The notes under the pieces were generated by a model. The model did no database searches. It saw only the letters and a list, made by a program, of their open reading frames with translations, and was not told the DNA's origin. 64,000 bases of DNA from Talpa occidentalis (taxonomy: Eukaryota > Chordata > Mammalia > Eulipotyphla > Talpidae), in assembly GCF_014898055.3 (NCBI RefSeq), contig NW_023601433.1:83523106-83587105 (forward strand). The letters run 5' to 3'. This document shows, in pieces, positions 36,301-47,800 of this stretch. The position numbers and the translations under genes were made by a program. The stretch's first letter is position 1. Each line of letters opens with the position of its first letter.

Positions 36301-37779
36301 AGGAGGGACAGGTCTGGGTTTGGTTTTAACAGAAAGAGCCCCAGATGGGGAGGTTCTCCAGGATGATCTGGGGGAACCAGGGTGGTCACCAAGTACTCAG
36401 AAGAGGGGGCAGGAGGGTCAGAGCGACGAGAAGATACAGGAGGGCTGGGTAGACGCTCCACTGCTGGCTTCGGGGACGGGGTGGTGGGGCCACGAGCCGG
36501 GAAGGGGCTATTGACATGGGCGGAGACCAGGAAGCGGAGTCTCAGGAAAGAACACCGCCCTGCCCACCTGCACCGCAGGGCATCTGAACTCAGTGCTGGC
36601 GCACAACAGCATGTGTGGTTGGAAGTCACTAGGCTTGTGCTGATGGGTTAGAGGCGCAGCGGGGCATGAACACCCTGGTGCTTGGAACAGGCTGCTGATG
36701 TTGGTGGAGATGGGGTAGTTACGGTTTTGTCAAATCTTTAGGAGAGGGGTAGGCAGAAGTTGAAGATACATTCGACATGAGCTTTGGGGAAGAGACTTAG
36801 GGACAACCCCCATTTTTCTGGGGGTCAGAGCAGCTGGGTGGACACTGGTGTCATCCATTGGGACAGAGAGCAAGTGACACATGGAGAAATCGAGACTTTA
36901 GTCTCCTCTCTCCATCCTGCCTCTCCCACCCCCTTTATGATCTCTCCCCACTGCTGACAAAGGTGGGATGTTAGTCCTCAGGAGCAATTCATGAGTTCTT
37001 GTACCCCAAGATCACTCCTGAAGGCCATGGGTGGAACTGGCTTACACCTGCCTGTTTTTTTTAAATCCCCCATGTCACTGGTAGTCAGTCCCATGGGGTC
37101 CAGGTGTCCCTGGATTATATTTGCTGGGGGAGAAAAGGAGGCAGGAGACAAAGCGGGAAGGCGGGAGAGCAGGGAGACTAATCATAATGTTATAAGGTGA
37201 CTGTTTATTAAATTCATGGGACTCTACAGCCCCGAAGCGTCCCTCCTTCCCCTGACATGTGGCGACCATATTTCCCTGGCGTTGGGACTTGGGGATTGGC
37301 AAAGAGCATTCCTTTTTTTTTTTTTTTTTAAATACCTTTGAAAGACCTTCTGATTTGTGAATTTCTTCAGGGAAGGCTACATTTAGTTGCACGTTTTAAT
37401 AAAGGCAGTTCATGAAAATAATAAAATAAAAGTACATGAAACCAGGCCTGGCTGGGCAGTGCCTTGCCCTCTCATAAAAGACTAATATCTCAGAGCTGCC
37501 TTGTAAAGCCTGCTCCAGCCTGTCCGGCCCAGGGTCGCCATGTGCAGAAAACAAACCCCTAATTGTCATTTAATTAAAGAACACTTTCATACACGAGTAT
37601 CTGTTGAACAAACGAACGACTTCGAAACACAGTGACCCCTTAAGACATTTACTCTAAGCTTGAGGGTACATTTTTACACGTGTACCTGTGTGGAGTAGAC
37701 AGTCTCCCTAAGACAGGAGAAGGTGAAATTTAATCTCTAGAGTAGCCCACTGCAAAGCAAGCAAACCCTCACAGAGTGG
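36301..37779. other. Gene-free intergenic block
   Basis: No gene. It has a T-run at 37312-37329. The part from about 37540 to 37680 is repeat-free with homeodomain-type cores (taattgtcatttaattaaag) and is listed among the findings. Confidence 0.5.
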
Positions 37780-38195
37780 GTTTCATAGTGTCCCCCTAAA
37801 AGATATGCCCACGCCCAGATCCCAGGAACCTGTGACTATGACCTTATCTGGGAGAGAGTATTTGCAGATGGAATTAAGTCCAGGATGGCGACATGAGATC
37901 ATTCTGGGTTTAGGATAAGCCCGAAATCCAGCAGCAGGTGCCCTACTAGGTGAGAGGAGAGGGAGGGAGGCAGATCTGAGTGGGTCACTGAAGTGGGGGG
38001 CAGGCTGGAGCCAGACAGCCAGGGCCAGGTCGCCTGGCGCCTCTGGCAGCAGGACGGCATCTCCCCGGGGAGCCGGGCCCGCCCCACACTCTGATTCTGT
38101 GTTTTCTGGGCTCTGGAGCAGGGAGACAATACAGTTCTGTTATTTTCCGTGGCTACGTTTCTGGCAGGTCATTGGTGGTAGCAGGCCTAGGCAGC
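37780..38195 (+). mobile_element. MLT1-like LTR
   Basis: 'atagtgtccccctaaaag', 'ctgtgactatgaccttatctggga', 'ttgcagatggaattaagt' and the end 'ttctgttattttccgtggctacgtttctggcag' follow the MLT1 order on the + strand, ending about 280 bp before the promoter island. Confidence 0.75.
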
Positions 38196-38538
38196 CAGGG
38201 CAGCCCATCACCCGCTCACCTTAATTAATGCTACTTAATTCTAATAGCTGCAGAACTCGGAGCAAACCGCTGGGCTCGTGGGGTTCGCAATTGCTCCCTG
38301 CAGACAGGAGACAGTCACCCCCAACACCCCCCTGACAGCTGGGGGCGATGCCCAGCCATGGGGTCCTGGGGCCTGGTGTCCTCCTGAGTCCGTGTCCCCA
38401 TCGCTACCATCGCTACTTCCGCTCCCCAGCTCAGGGAAAAGAAGTTTTTGGATTCAATAATAAAATAGAGGAACCGAAATGATTTTCCTGCTCGCCGCGC
38501 TCGGAGCCCCCCAGGGCAAACTGCCCCTAATGGCCGGC

Positions 38539-38558
38539 AGCAGCGCCCCCTGCCGGCG
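38539..38558 (-). promoter_or_regulatory. CTCF-like site at RBM19 promoter
   Basis: CAGCGCCCCCTGCCGGC reads on the minus strand as GCCGGCAGGGGGCGCTG. This closely matches the CTCF core, with the AGGGGGCGC centre intact. It lies about 290 bp upstream of the start codon. Promoter-proximal CTCF sites often anchor loops; use in vivo is not shown here. Confidence 0.55.
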
Positions 38559-38738
38559 GCGCCCCCGAATTGGTCTCTCCGGCCGCCGCCGAACAGCCCG
38601 CGCATGCGCAGGGTGCAAGCGCGCAGGCCCGCCCCGTGCGGGGGTGACTTCCTTGGGGCGGTCGGGTGTGGCCACGCCTACTTCCGGGGAGGGCCGGCCT
38701 CGCTCGGGAGCACGTGACTTTGTTCCGCCTCGTCAAAG

Positions 38739-38765
38739 ATGGCGGCGCCCATAGCTGTAGCGTGA
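38739..38765 (+). CDS. Short upstream ORF (8 codons plus stop) in the RBM19 leader
   Basis: An ATG inside the YY1/TISU-like element (AAAGATGGCGGC, one mismatch at the first base of the TISU consensus) opens an 8-codon frame ending in TGA at 38763-38765. It is in a different frame from RBM19 and its stop lies 61 nt before the RBM19 ATG, a spacing that allows reinitiation. It matters only if transcription starts upstream of 38739, which I cannot show. Confidence 0.4.
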   Translation: MAAPIAVA

Positions 38766-38826
38766 AAGTTGTTGTAAACGACCGTGTGCTGTCGTGCCGG
38801 AATCAGAACCGCGGGGACCGTGCGCC

Positions 38827-38862
38827 ATGTCGCGACTAATCGTGAAGAACCTCCCGAATGGG
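38827..38862 (+). CDS. RBM19: RBM19 coding exon 1
   Basis: Twelve codons from the ATG, ending in GGG before the donor GTGAGT. They encode the first strand of RRM1 including RNP2 (LIVKNL). The exon ends in phase 0. Confidence 0.95.
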
Positions 38863-41800
38863 GTGAGTGAAGAAAATATGAAATTGGGGTCAGCCGATCA
38901 CTGGGGTTGGGAGGAAGCGGATGGGGAGAATTGAGGGGCTTTCACTCAGAGGAGACAGACCTCAGAGGGGAGAAGCCGAGGAGGCTGCGAGAAGGCTTTC
39001 AGCAAGAGACCCGCCGAGGAGCTGGGTCGGGACCAGGTCCTGAACAACCTCCCGTTGTACTTTAACAGCCTTTGGTGTTGGGCACTGTGAAGTGATGGGG
39101 CCAGACTTGAGCGCGGTTTCTCAGATTCTGGGGAAGATGATGCACTGCCTGGGGCACAGGCCTTGGCTCTGGAGACCTTGCATGGATTACTTATCCTCTG
39201 CGAACACCCTTTGCTATGCAATGCAGATAATTTCACACTCAACCTGTGAATGTGAGGTTGCAGTGAGATGAGAGTTGTTAAGATCTTGCCTCAGGAAATG
39301 TCTTTTTCCTTCCAACTGGGCTGTCAAGACTTTTGAATTCTTGAATTTTAAAACTTGTTTTGGTTGTTTGTGGGGCCCAGAGTGCCCCTCCATCCCTCTA
39401 CCAAACTTTAGGGGGCAGGATGGGCCAGAGCAGGATCTCTATGATCCGAGCAGACGTGGTAAAGGAGGAGTCCTGGAGCCCTCAGTGTTTTTTGCAGGCT
39501 TTTATTGGGATTTACCAGGTACACGGCAGGCAGGCAGACGTGCTGGAGGCGGGGCCGGGGAAGGGGGAGCCTGGCAGGCCTCCCAGCCCCCAGCAACTCC
39601 TCTCTCTTTCTGGGCTCTCTGGCTCTCTCTGCTTCTATTCTCTGCTCTATTGGTGTCCCTGTCATGCCGCCCTTATAGCCAGTCTCTCAACATAGGTGTA
39701 CCCACTTACGCATTCCCACACCCTACTCCTGGTGCCCGCCATCAGGCATGCATTCAGGACCACAAGGATCCAGCATCAATCCTAATGGCGGGAGGGCAGA
39801 AAAGTCTGATACTTTTTCATTTACCCTACACACACACACACAAATCTCCCCAGAGCTGCTTAGAAAAGTCCCAGAGATGTGAGAGTGGCTGGAGTGAGAA
39901 TGGTGGGGAGCCAGGAGCCAGTTTTGCAGAGTGTGATGCTCCTTGACCAAATGTTCACCCTGTTTTGTTGCTGCCACATGGAGTGGCTTAAACAGTACAC
40001 ATTTATTTTCTTACAGCTTTGGAGCTCAGAGATCCTGAAATCTTGGTTTTGTCAGGGCTGCGTTCCTTCCAGAGGCTCTAGGGGAAAATCTGTTTCCTTG
40101 CCTTTTTTTCAACTTCTGGAGAGATTGCCTGCCTTCTTTGGCTCATGACCATGTCCTAAATCTAAAAAATCCAGCAGCAGAGCGTCTCCCACACTCTGCT
40201 TCTATCCACCCCCTCTCCTCAGGGATTCCTTATTGGGTCCACCTTGGTAATCCAGGACCATCTTTCCATCTCAGAATCCTTCATGTAATCACATCTGCAA
40301 AATCCCCTTTGATCTGTAAGGCGTCAGTTGTGGGTCCCAGGGATTAGGACATAGGCATCTTGTGTGTGTGGTAGGACACTTATTAGGTCTTTCCTATGTA
40401 GCATCCGCACTGCTGGGTCCTTTTACAGCTAGCCTCCTTCCCCTCGCTGCCAGAGTACAGGAGGATTTCACTGCCGCCATTGTGAGGTCTCATGTCCTTA
40501 TCGGTGACGTGGGTCAGGGACAGGTTCAGGGCCACAGAGCTAGGACGTGTTGGAGTCAGCGTTGGGTCAGGTCCCCCTGCAAAGCATACTCAGGCCCCTG
40601 ACTCATCTCAGCTCACTCCTGGGGAGCCCCATGCCTTAGGGTTTCTGTCCCAATGGCTTAGGGTTTCTGTCCCCTTGGCTCTGAGGACTCCTAGCTCCTC
40701 CCTCATTGTGCTCCTTCTGTCCCAGATGAAGGAAGAGCGTTTCAGACAGTTATTCGCCGCCTTCGGTACACTGACAGACTGCAGCCTCAAGTTCACCAAA
40801 GATGGCAAGTTTCGCAAGTTCGGCTTCATTGGCTTCAAGTCCGAGGAGGAGGCCCAGAGGGCACAGGACCACTTCCACAGGAGTTTCCTTGACACTTCCC
40901 GGATCACGGTGAGTCTCCCCTGGCTAGCTACACATAGGGACCCCGCTTGATCTTTCCCACCCTCTCAGACTGGGATGCCTTAGGTCTTCGAGGACTCTCA
41001 AACTTGTATGCCTACAGATCCCCAGGAGAACTTGTTAAAATAAGGTCCTGGGCCCCAATCCCAGGCTTCCTGACTCAGTATTGGGGACAAGAATTTGCAT
41101 GTGGGACCAGCTCACAGATGGTGCCCATGTTGCTCTCCCCAAACCCCACTCTAAGTCATTCCCTCACCCATAGCAAGCCCTCCATGAGCACCTGTGTGGT
41201 GTTAGGATTTAGAGAAATGGGTACCCCTGGCCCCTGTCCTCACAGCCTACAGGCAAGTGGAAGACAGGCCAGCAGATAAGCAGGCTGCTGGTTATCAGCA
41301 TCATCAGTGCTGTGATGGGACAGCACCAGAGCTAGGATGTGTTGGAGTCAGTGTTTGGTCAGGTCCCCCTGGAAAGCACGCTCAGACTCCTGCCTCATCT
41401 CAACTCGCTCCTGGGGAGCCCCATGGGCACACAAGCTTCCTGGAAGAGGAGGTCCCACTGGTGACACTCAGGTGCATTTTTAGTTAATAAAGCATCTGTA
41501 ACATTGTTTTCTTAAGATTTATTTTATTTATGCATACAAGAACTGGGGTGTAAGGGGTGAGAGGATTCACCAGAGATGGAGTGGGGAGCAGAACAGGTGG
41601 ATCTACTGGAACACACAGCTGAGGGGAGCAGCGGGGAAATAGGAGAGGCCTGCTGCGCCATGTGGGTCAGCTCCCTGGCGGGGGATTGAACTTAGCCGCA
41701 GTGGCTGGTGATAGCTTGGTGGCTGAGCTTAACCCCACGCCACCAGGGAGGCCCTGTAACACATTGTTAAGGAAAAAACCAAATGTGTAGTCTCAACCCT

Positions 41801-44800
41801 TCGTCTGCATGTGTGGTGTGTACAGAGCCACGTGGGAGGCTTCTATCCAAATATTGACTCCTCTCTCTGGGCAATAGAAATTAGGATTTAAAAAAAACAA
41901 TGTTTTCTTGCCAGGCAGTGAGTGCCCCATTTTTATGGAAAAAGCTGTTTAGAGCAGCCGCTTAAAGGAGTGTGACAGAGGCCACTGTGGGCCACTGTCC
42001 TTGACTGTGGCTGCGTGTGTCCAGCCAAGCCCCCTTGACTGTGGCTGCGTGTGTCCTTGGTGTTTCCCAGCACCACCTCTCTCAAAGGCCCTGGTGGGAA
42101 CGGGGTGTGTCAGGTTAACACCCCACACCTTTCCTGCACCCAAGTGCTCACCCTGTTTCTCCTTCCCTGTTTCTCTCTGGGGCCCGTGGAGCTCACTTCA
42201 CATGATTGGGGGGCATTGTCAGCAGTTCACTGGTGTCGCCTGTGCTTGTGTCATCTGGCTCTCCCTCGCATCGCCCCTGGAGGCTATGGCTAAGAACTTG
42301 ACTCTGGACCCTGTCCCCTCACCCCTGTCACCCGCTGTCTGGGTGATTATGCAGTTTCTTCTCTGTGCTTCAGTGTCCCATCTGGAAGTGGGGAGAGGAA
42401 TGGTCCCCCCACTAAAGACCCCTGGCATATGGAATCTCTCCACCCCACCCTCTTGCCATGCAGGTGGAGTTCTGCAAGTCATTCGGGGACCCGACCAAGC
42501 CCCGAGCCTGGAGCAAGCACGCCCAGAAGCCCAGCCAGCCCAAGCAGTCTTCAAAAGACAGAGACTCCGTGCCCCCCGAAACAAAGAAAGTGCGTCAAGA
42601 GTCGCTCCTGCCGTGTCCATGGTGTCAGCAGGGTGGTCACCCGGGAGGGCTCGGCAGCGGGAGTGGGCATGACCTGAGGATCCCTCTTGGGTGGTTCTTG
42701 GAGGCAGACTCTTCCCTCACTGACTGCCTCTTTTCAGGGTGACAAGAAGAAAAAGGCAGCAAGTGAACTGGACAAGGTGAGTCTGTCTTGCTGGCAGGGC
42801 CCTGGGGGCTCCTGGGAGGAGAATCAGGAGGAGACTGAGTCCGGCCAGACAAGCAGAGGGGGCCTGGCATCCCCCCTGTCACATCTCCGTGGCTTCCTTG
42901 TCTTGTCTGATGAGGATTCCACGCTGCCCTCCCCGGGACTGACCCGGCCTGGGACATGGACTTGGAGGACACGCTTAGCCTTTGACAGTTGGGAGGGTGA
43001 GCCCGGCCTGAGCCTTGTCTGTTCTTCTCTATTCCCGCCACCCGCTCTGCTGCCTCCAGCTGAAGGAGGACACCAGCTTCCAGGAGTTCCTGTCTGTTCA
43101 CCAGAAGCGGGCGCAGGCGGCCACTTGGGCGAATGACGCCCTGGCCTCCGAGTCCGTGAAAGGCAAGAGCAAGCCAGCCAGCGACTACCTGAACTTCGAC
43201 TCTGATTCGGGGCAGGAAAGTGAGGAGGAGGCAGCTGGGGAGGACGGGGAAGGTAAGAGCGTGCCTGTGTGCTCCCCTGTGCATGTGTCTGTGTGTGTGT
43301 GTGACACGGGGGCTGAGGCAGAGACTGCTCCCTAGTGGAGTGAACATCCCACCCCAAGGGACAGCACCTTCACGGATTCTGGTCACGTGTCCACTTAGTC
43401 AGTTACGTGTTTACGGAGCCTCTGTCCTGTGCCAGGCACTGCTCTAGGCATTGGGGACACAACAGGGAGCAAAAGACAAGACTCCTGCCCTGGTGGCGCT
43501 GCCGACCGCACACAGGAGGCAGAGCTGTCCAGAACACACTCTTCTGTCTGGTCTCTGGTGACAGCTGCCCCGACAGGGAGCAGGGACAGCATCGGAGCAT
43601 TGGCAGGGAAGGCCTCTGAGGAAGTGACCCTTGGGCCGTGGCCCACAGGAGGTGGGGGAGTGGGCCTCTGTCCTCAGAGGGGCCGCCAAGCCCTGGGGAC
43701 ACAGCTGGGCACCTGAGTGTCTGCAGCGCTGGTGAGTGTGGTGGGCGAGGAGCGGGAGTTGATCTGGGTATGAAGGTAGGAGAATGGACTCGGTGGGAAT
43801 TCTGCGCCTGGTGACGCTTCTGTGCAAAGCTGGCATCTGAAGGCATCCTTGGGTTGGTGGGACCTGGTCAGGGAGGGTGGAGGGAGCAGCGTGGCAAAGG
43901 CTGGCAGAAGACAGGAGTATAGGAGCTAGAGGGCGCTCCCAGGGCCTTGGGGTAGCTGGAGCTGTGAATCGCTGGCACAGGCTTGGCACCGCAAGAGTGG
44001 CGGAGATCCCTGCAGGGTTTTCATGGTGGAACAGCAACACTCCCAGAATCCAACAGGCCTTTGGGAAGAATGACCTGAGGAGGCTCAGCCTGGGCCACGT
44101 CAAATAGCTCAGTCTGCCATTTCACCACATCATGTTATTTCTCAGAGGACGAGCTGGGGCCTCATGGTCACGGTGGGCTTGGCACCTCGAATCACTCCAC
44201 AGTGTCTTGCCTGGCCGTCAGTGGGCCCAGGCCTCTGGCTCACTGGATGCTCACAGACACAAACACACACACCCCCGCTTTCCGTCTTTGCAGAGGACAA
44301 CAGCCTTGAGCCCAAGGCCGCTGCACAGAAGGAGCTGTCAGACATGGACTACCTCAAGTCCAAGATGGTGACAGCCCAGTCTCCATCGTCCTCGGAGGAG
44401 GAGGAAAGTGAAGATGAGGCCGTAAACTGTGAGGACGGGAGTGAGGCAGAGGAGGAGAATTCCCGTGAGGCCTCCACCCAGCAGGACAGAGAGAGGATGG
44501 GGGCTCCCAAGGGAAGTAAAAGCCACCGGGAGGCCAGCAGTGAGGTGTGTGGCTCGGGGTCTGGGATTGGGGGCTCCCGGAAGCCTGGGGAGGTAGGGGA
44601 GGTCCACCTGAGCCACCGTGTCCCTGCAACCCTTGGTGGGGGAGGTGGCACAGAGAAGAGATTGAGCCTGAGTCTGAAGACCTGGCTTCTCCCCTCTGCC
44701 CTGGCGCTTGCAGGCTGTGTGACCTTGGGCTGGGACGTGTGCTGGGGCTGACACAGGAGGTCACCTGCCTTCCAAGTCTGGGTGTAAATGAGCTGCTGGT

Positions 44801-47800
44801 GGATACATGGGTGTTACACTGTGTATTTAGTACCAGGACAGAGAGTTGTGAGCTCCTGATAATAGATAAGAGTAACTGAGCATTACTGCATGCTGGGTTC
44901 AGTGTCATTGGTCATTGAGCCTCATAACAATCTCGGGGGACTGAGATCCTTCTTGTCCTGTGTTACAGGTGAGGAAACTGAAGCTTAGGTGAGGCAAGCG
45001 ATTGCCCGAGGGTACATGTGGGTGGTGATGGGGAGCATCCAAATCTCCCAGATGGAGTATGTGACTATTTCCACAGCAATATCTGAAATGCGCTCTGCTA
45101 CATGGGATAAATGCTCATCCCAGATTGCCTCGCCTCAGCTCAGAGCAGCTCTGGGGGCCAGCGAATTCACATCAGGCAGGCCATGTTGCTGAAGGGCTTA
45201 GGAAACATTTAGGTTTCTCAGAGCTGTTTAGCTTCCAGAATGACAACAGAAGTCCTGAGCCCATGACCTCTGTAAGATTAATGACTCTACAGGAGGGTGG
45301 TGTTGAAAACTGCCTGGAGAGAGCAGGCGGGAATCCATGGCAGCAGTGATACTGTGCCCTGGGGCTCTTGCCCCTGCCCTTGGGCCCTCCTGGCCTGGGA
45401 CTCTTGTGAGCCCACCCTTACCTCCACACCACACAGGCCAGGCAGGCACAGGGCCCCAGATGCCTGCCCAGCCTCCTGCTGCTGCTCCCAGGGACCGCAC
45501 TGTGACGGTTTCTGTTCTTTGCTGCCACTCAGATGAAACCAGCAAACCAGAAGGAACCCACCACCCCCTACACCGTGAAGCTGCGGGGCGCGCCCTTCAA
45601 TGTCACAGAGGTATGTGCTAATAGGGGACAAGGGCTAGGAGCCCCTGGCAAGGAATGAGGCAAGGATGGGGATGCCAGGAGCCTCTCCTATGTGGGGGCT
45701 TTAGCATCAGTGGAGCTAAATGGAAACAGACCCTAAAAGACTGATCTCAGAGCTCATCGGGGCCAGGAAACGGCCAACTGTGACAAGACGAGCAGGCTCT
45801 AAGCCCTGACCATCTGCGCTAATAATGGGCGAACATTTTTCTGTTAAAATAGAAGGACCAGTTGATAAAGATTTAGGACTTTCTCATCGGTAGGGTCACT
45901 ATTGCTGCTACTCAGCTCTTTGGCCTCAGCAGAGGCTTATACAGACTGTCAGTGAACAAATTGCCATGACTGTGTGCCAATAAAACTTTATTTATAAAAG
46001 CAAGCAACAGGCCAGGTTTGGTTCACATAGTTTGCTGACCCTGGGTCCACAGCAGGGAATGCTTTTTAAATTTCCCTCTTTATGAAACTAATAAAAGTTC
46101 GCTGTGGGACATTTATAAATGTAGGAAGATAAAAAGAAGTAAGATAAAAACCTCCTCAAGCCAACATGACTCTGTAAATGGTCCAAACTTTTGAGAGTGG
46201 GGGGAGAGTCCCCAGGTGGTGACCAGCTAGGGTCCATACAGGGGTAATTCCTGAGTGTCCTGGGCAAACTGGGTAGCCTCCCCCACCCCACATCCTGCTC
46301 ATGCCAACTACTAATGAATTCCAGATTTACCTTCTCAGACATTTCTTCTTTGTCATCAACCTCTGTCTTTTATTTTGAAAAAGCAATGTACAGCAGGAAC
46401 TGTGATGCGCTTATGTGACCCTAAAAGGGATCATGGGGGTTGTTCCCAGTTGTCTGCTGTCATGAGTAATAACAGGCAGCATCCCTGGAGCTTGGAGGTC
46501 AGCAGAATTTTTTCGGTAAAGATTATTAGCTAGTATACATTTTAGGCTTTCTAAATCACAGTCTTTCTCACCTTTTTTTTTTTTTTTTTAAAGATTCATT
46601 TATGCATACAAGAACTGGGGTGCAGGCCAGAGGTGGGGAGCGTGAGAGGATTCACCAGAGACAGAGTGGGGAGCAGAACAGGCAGACTGACTGAAATACA
46701 CTGCTGAGGGGAGCAGCGGGTGAGACAGGAGAGGTCTGCTGCGCCATGTGGGTCAGCTCCCCATTTGGCAGGGGCTCCAACTCCGGCTGCAGTGGCTGCA
46801 GATAGCTTTACCGTGCTGAGCTTAACCCCTTGCGCCACCAGGGAGGCCCTCTGTTTTACCTTTTAATAACCCTTCAAAAATACAAAAGCACTTCTTAGCT
46901 TATAGGCCAAGCAAAGGCAACCCTAGTGCCACTGGACCTGGTAACCATGGTTTGCCAGCCCTTGTTGCAGATAAATACCTTATGCAAGCACATGCCCGTG
47001 CCCTGGGAGCCTGTGAAACAGCTGTCACTTGTCCTCTGGAAGTCTCACCAGTGTGCCCTCTCAGCAGAGTATGAGCTGCTTGCTTCTAGGACCCTGGGGA
47101 TTAGCCTCTAGCAATGCAACAGGTGAAAAGGGCCTCTCATTTTAATTTATATTTCAAATTGTTAATGACATAATAGAAATGCTTTCACATTTCTATTATA
47201 TCCTCTTTTGCAGATGGTCCGAGTGTCTCTTCTACCCTCTTTTCTAGTATATGTGCTGCCGAAGTAAACACTTCTACCCTCTTTTCTAGTGAAGGTTTCA
47301 TGTCTTTGGATAGTCTATATATTTGCTCATTTTTTTCAAATAAAAGTTACCCAACTTTTGAGTCATAAGCATTTGGGTTGTAGGAGACTGAACTATCAAG
47401 TTCTTTAGGGTCAGAATTCTTTCAGTACCAGCCATTCCAAAAGTCCCGTGCTGTAATTGAGAAAATAGGTAAACTGTTGGTTTTTTGCAAAATTAATCCA
47501 CAAAAAATAGTCCCTTCTTTCCAAAAACAAAGAAACTCTAGTGGAAGAAAAGATTCTTTTTTCTGTGTCGACTCAAAGGAAAGCCTGCTTCTAGATACTG
47601 TAGCAAATATTATGGAATGTGTGTGTGAAGGGAGGCTTTATAGGCATTCTAGTAAAAGTTTTATAGGTCCTGTGTAAAGAGAATGTTCAGTCCTACTGAG
47701 GGATTTGAAAGAATGCTTACATAAACAGAAAGCTGCATTCTTAGAATGTAAAAGTGGGGCCTCCTTGTTGGCCTAGGAGTTAAGTCTCAGTGCTAATCAC

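Larger units (their letters stand above)
38480..38826 (+). promoter_or_regulatory. RBM19: RBM19 CpG-island promoter and 5' UTR
   Basis: The stretch is dense in CpG and has no TATA box. Motifs read directly: an exact NRF1 palindrome CGCGCATGCGCA at 38599-38610, an ETS core ACTTCCGG at 38680-38687, an E-box GCACGTGAC around 38710-38718, and AAGATGGCGGC (YY1 / TISU-like) at 38736-38746. This set is typical of housekeeping and ribosome-biogenesis genes. The transcription start cannot be fixed from sequence, but the YY1 element usually sits at or just after it, which suggests a short 5' UTR of roughly 60-120 nt. Confidence 0.85.

Noticed and set aside
35738..36514. 258-codon open frame, plus strand
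   Set aside because: Overlaps an L2 fragment and has no protein-family features.
42637..43386. 249-codon open frame, minus strand
   Set aside because: Antisense shadow of RBM19 exons 4 and 5 and their introns.
43921..43938. CTCF-like ctagagggcgct in intron 5
   Set aside because: Only the core matches; lies in an L2 fragment; too weak to list as a site.
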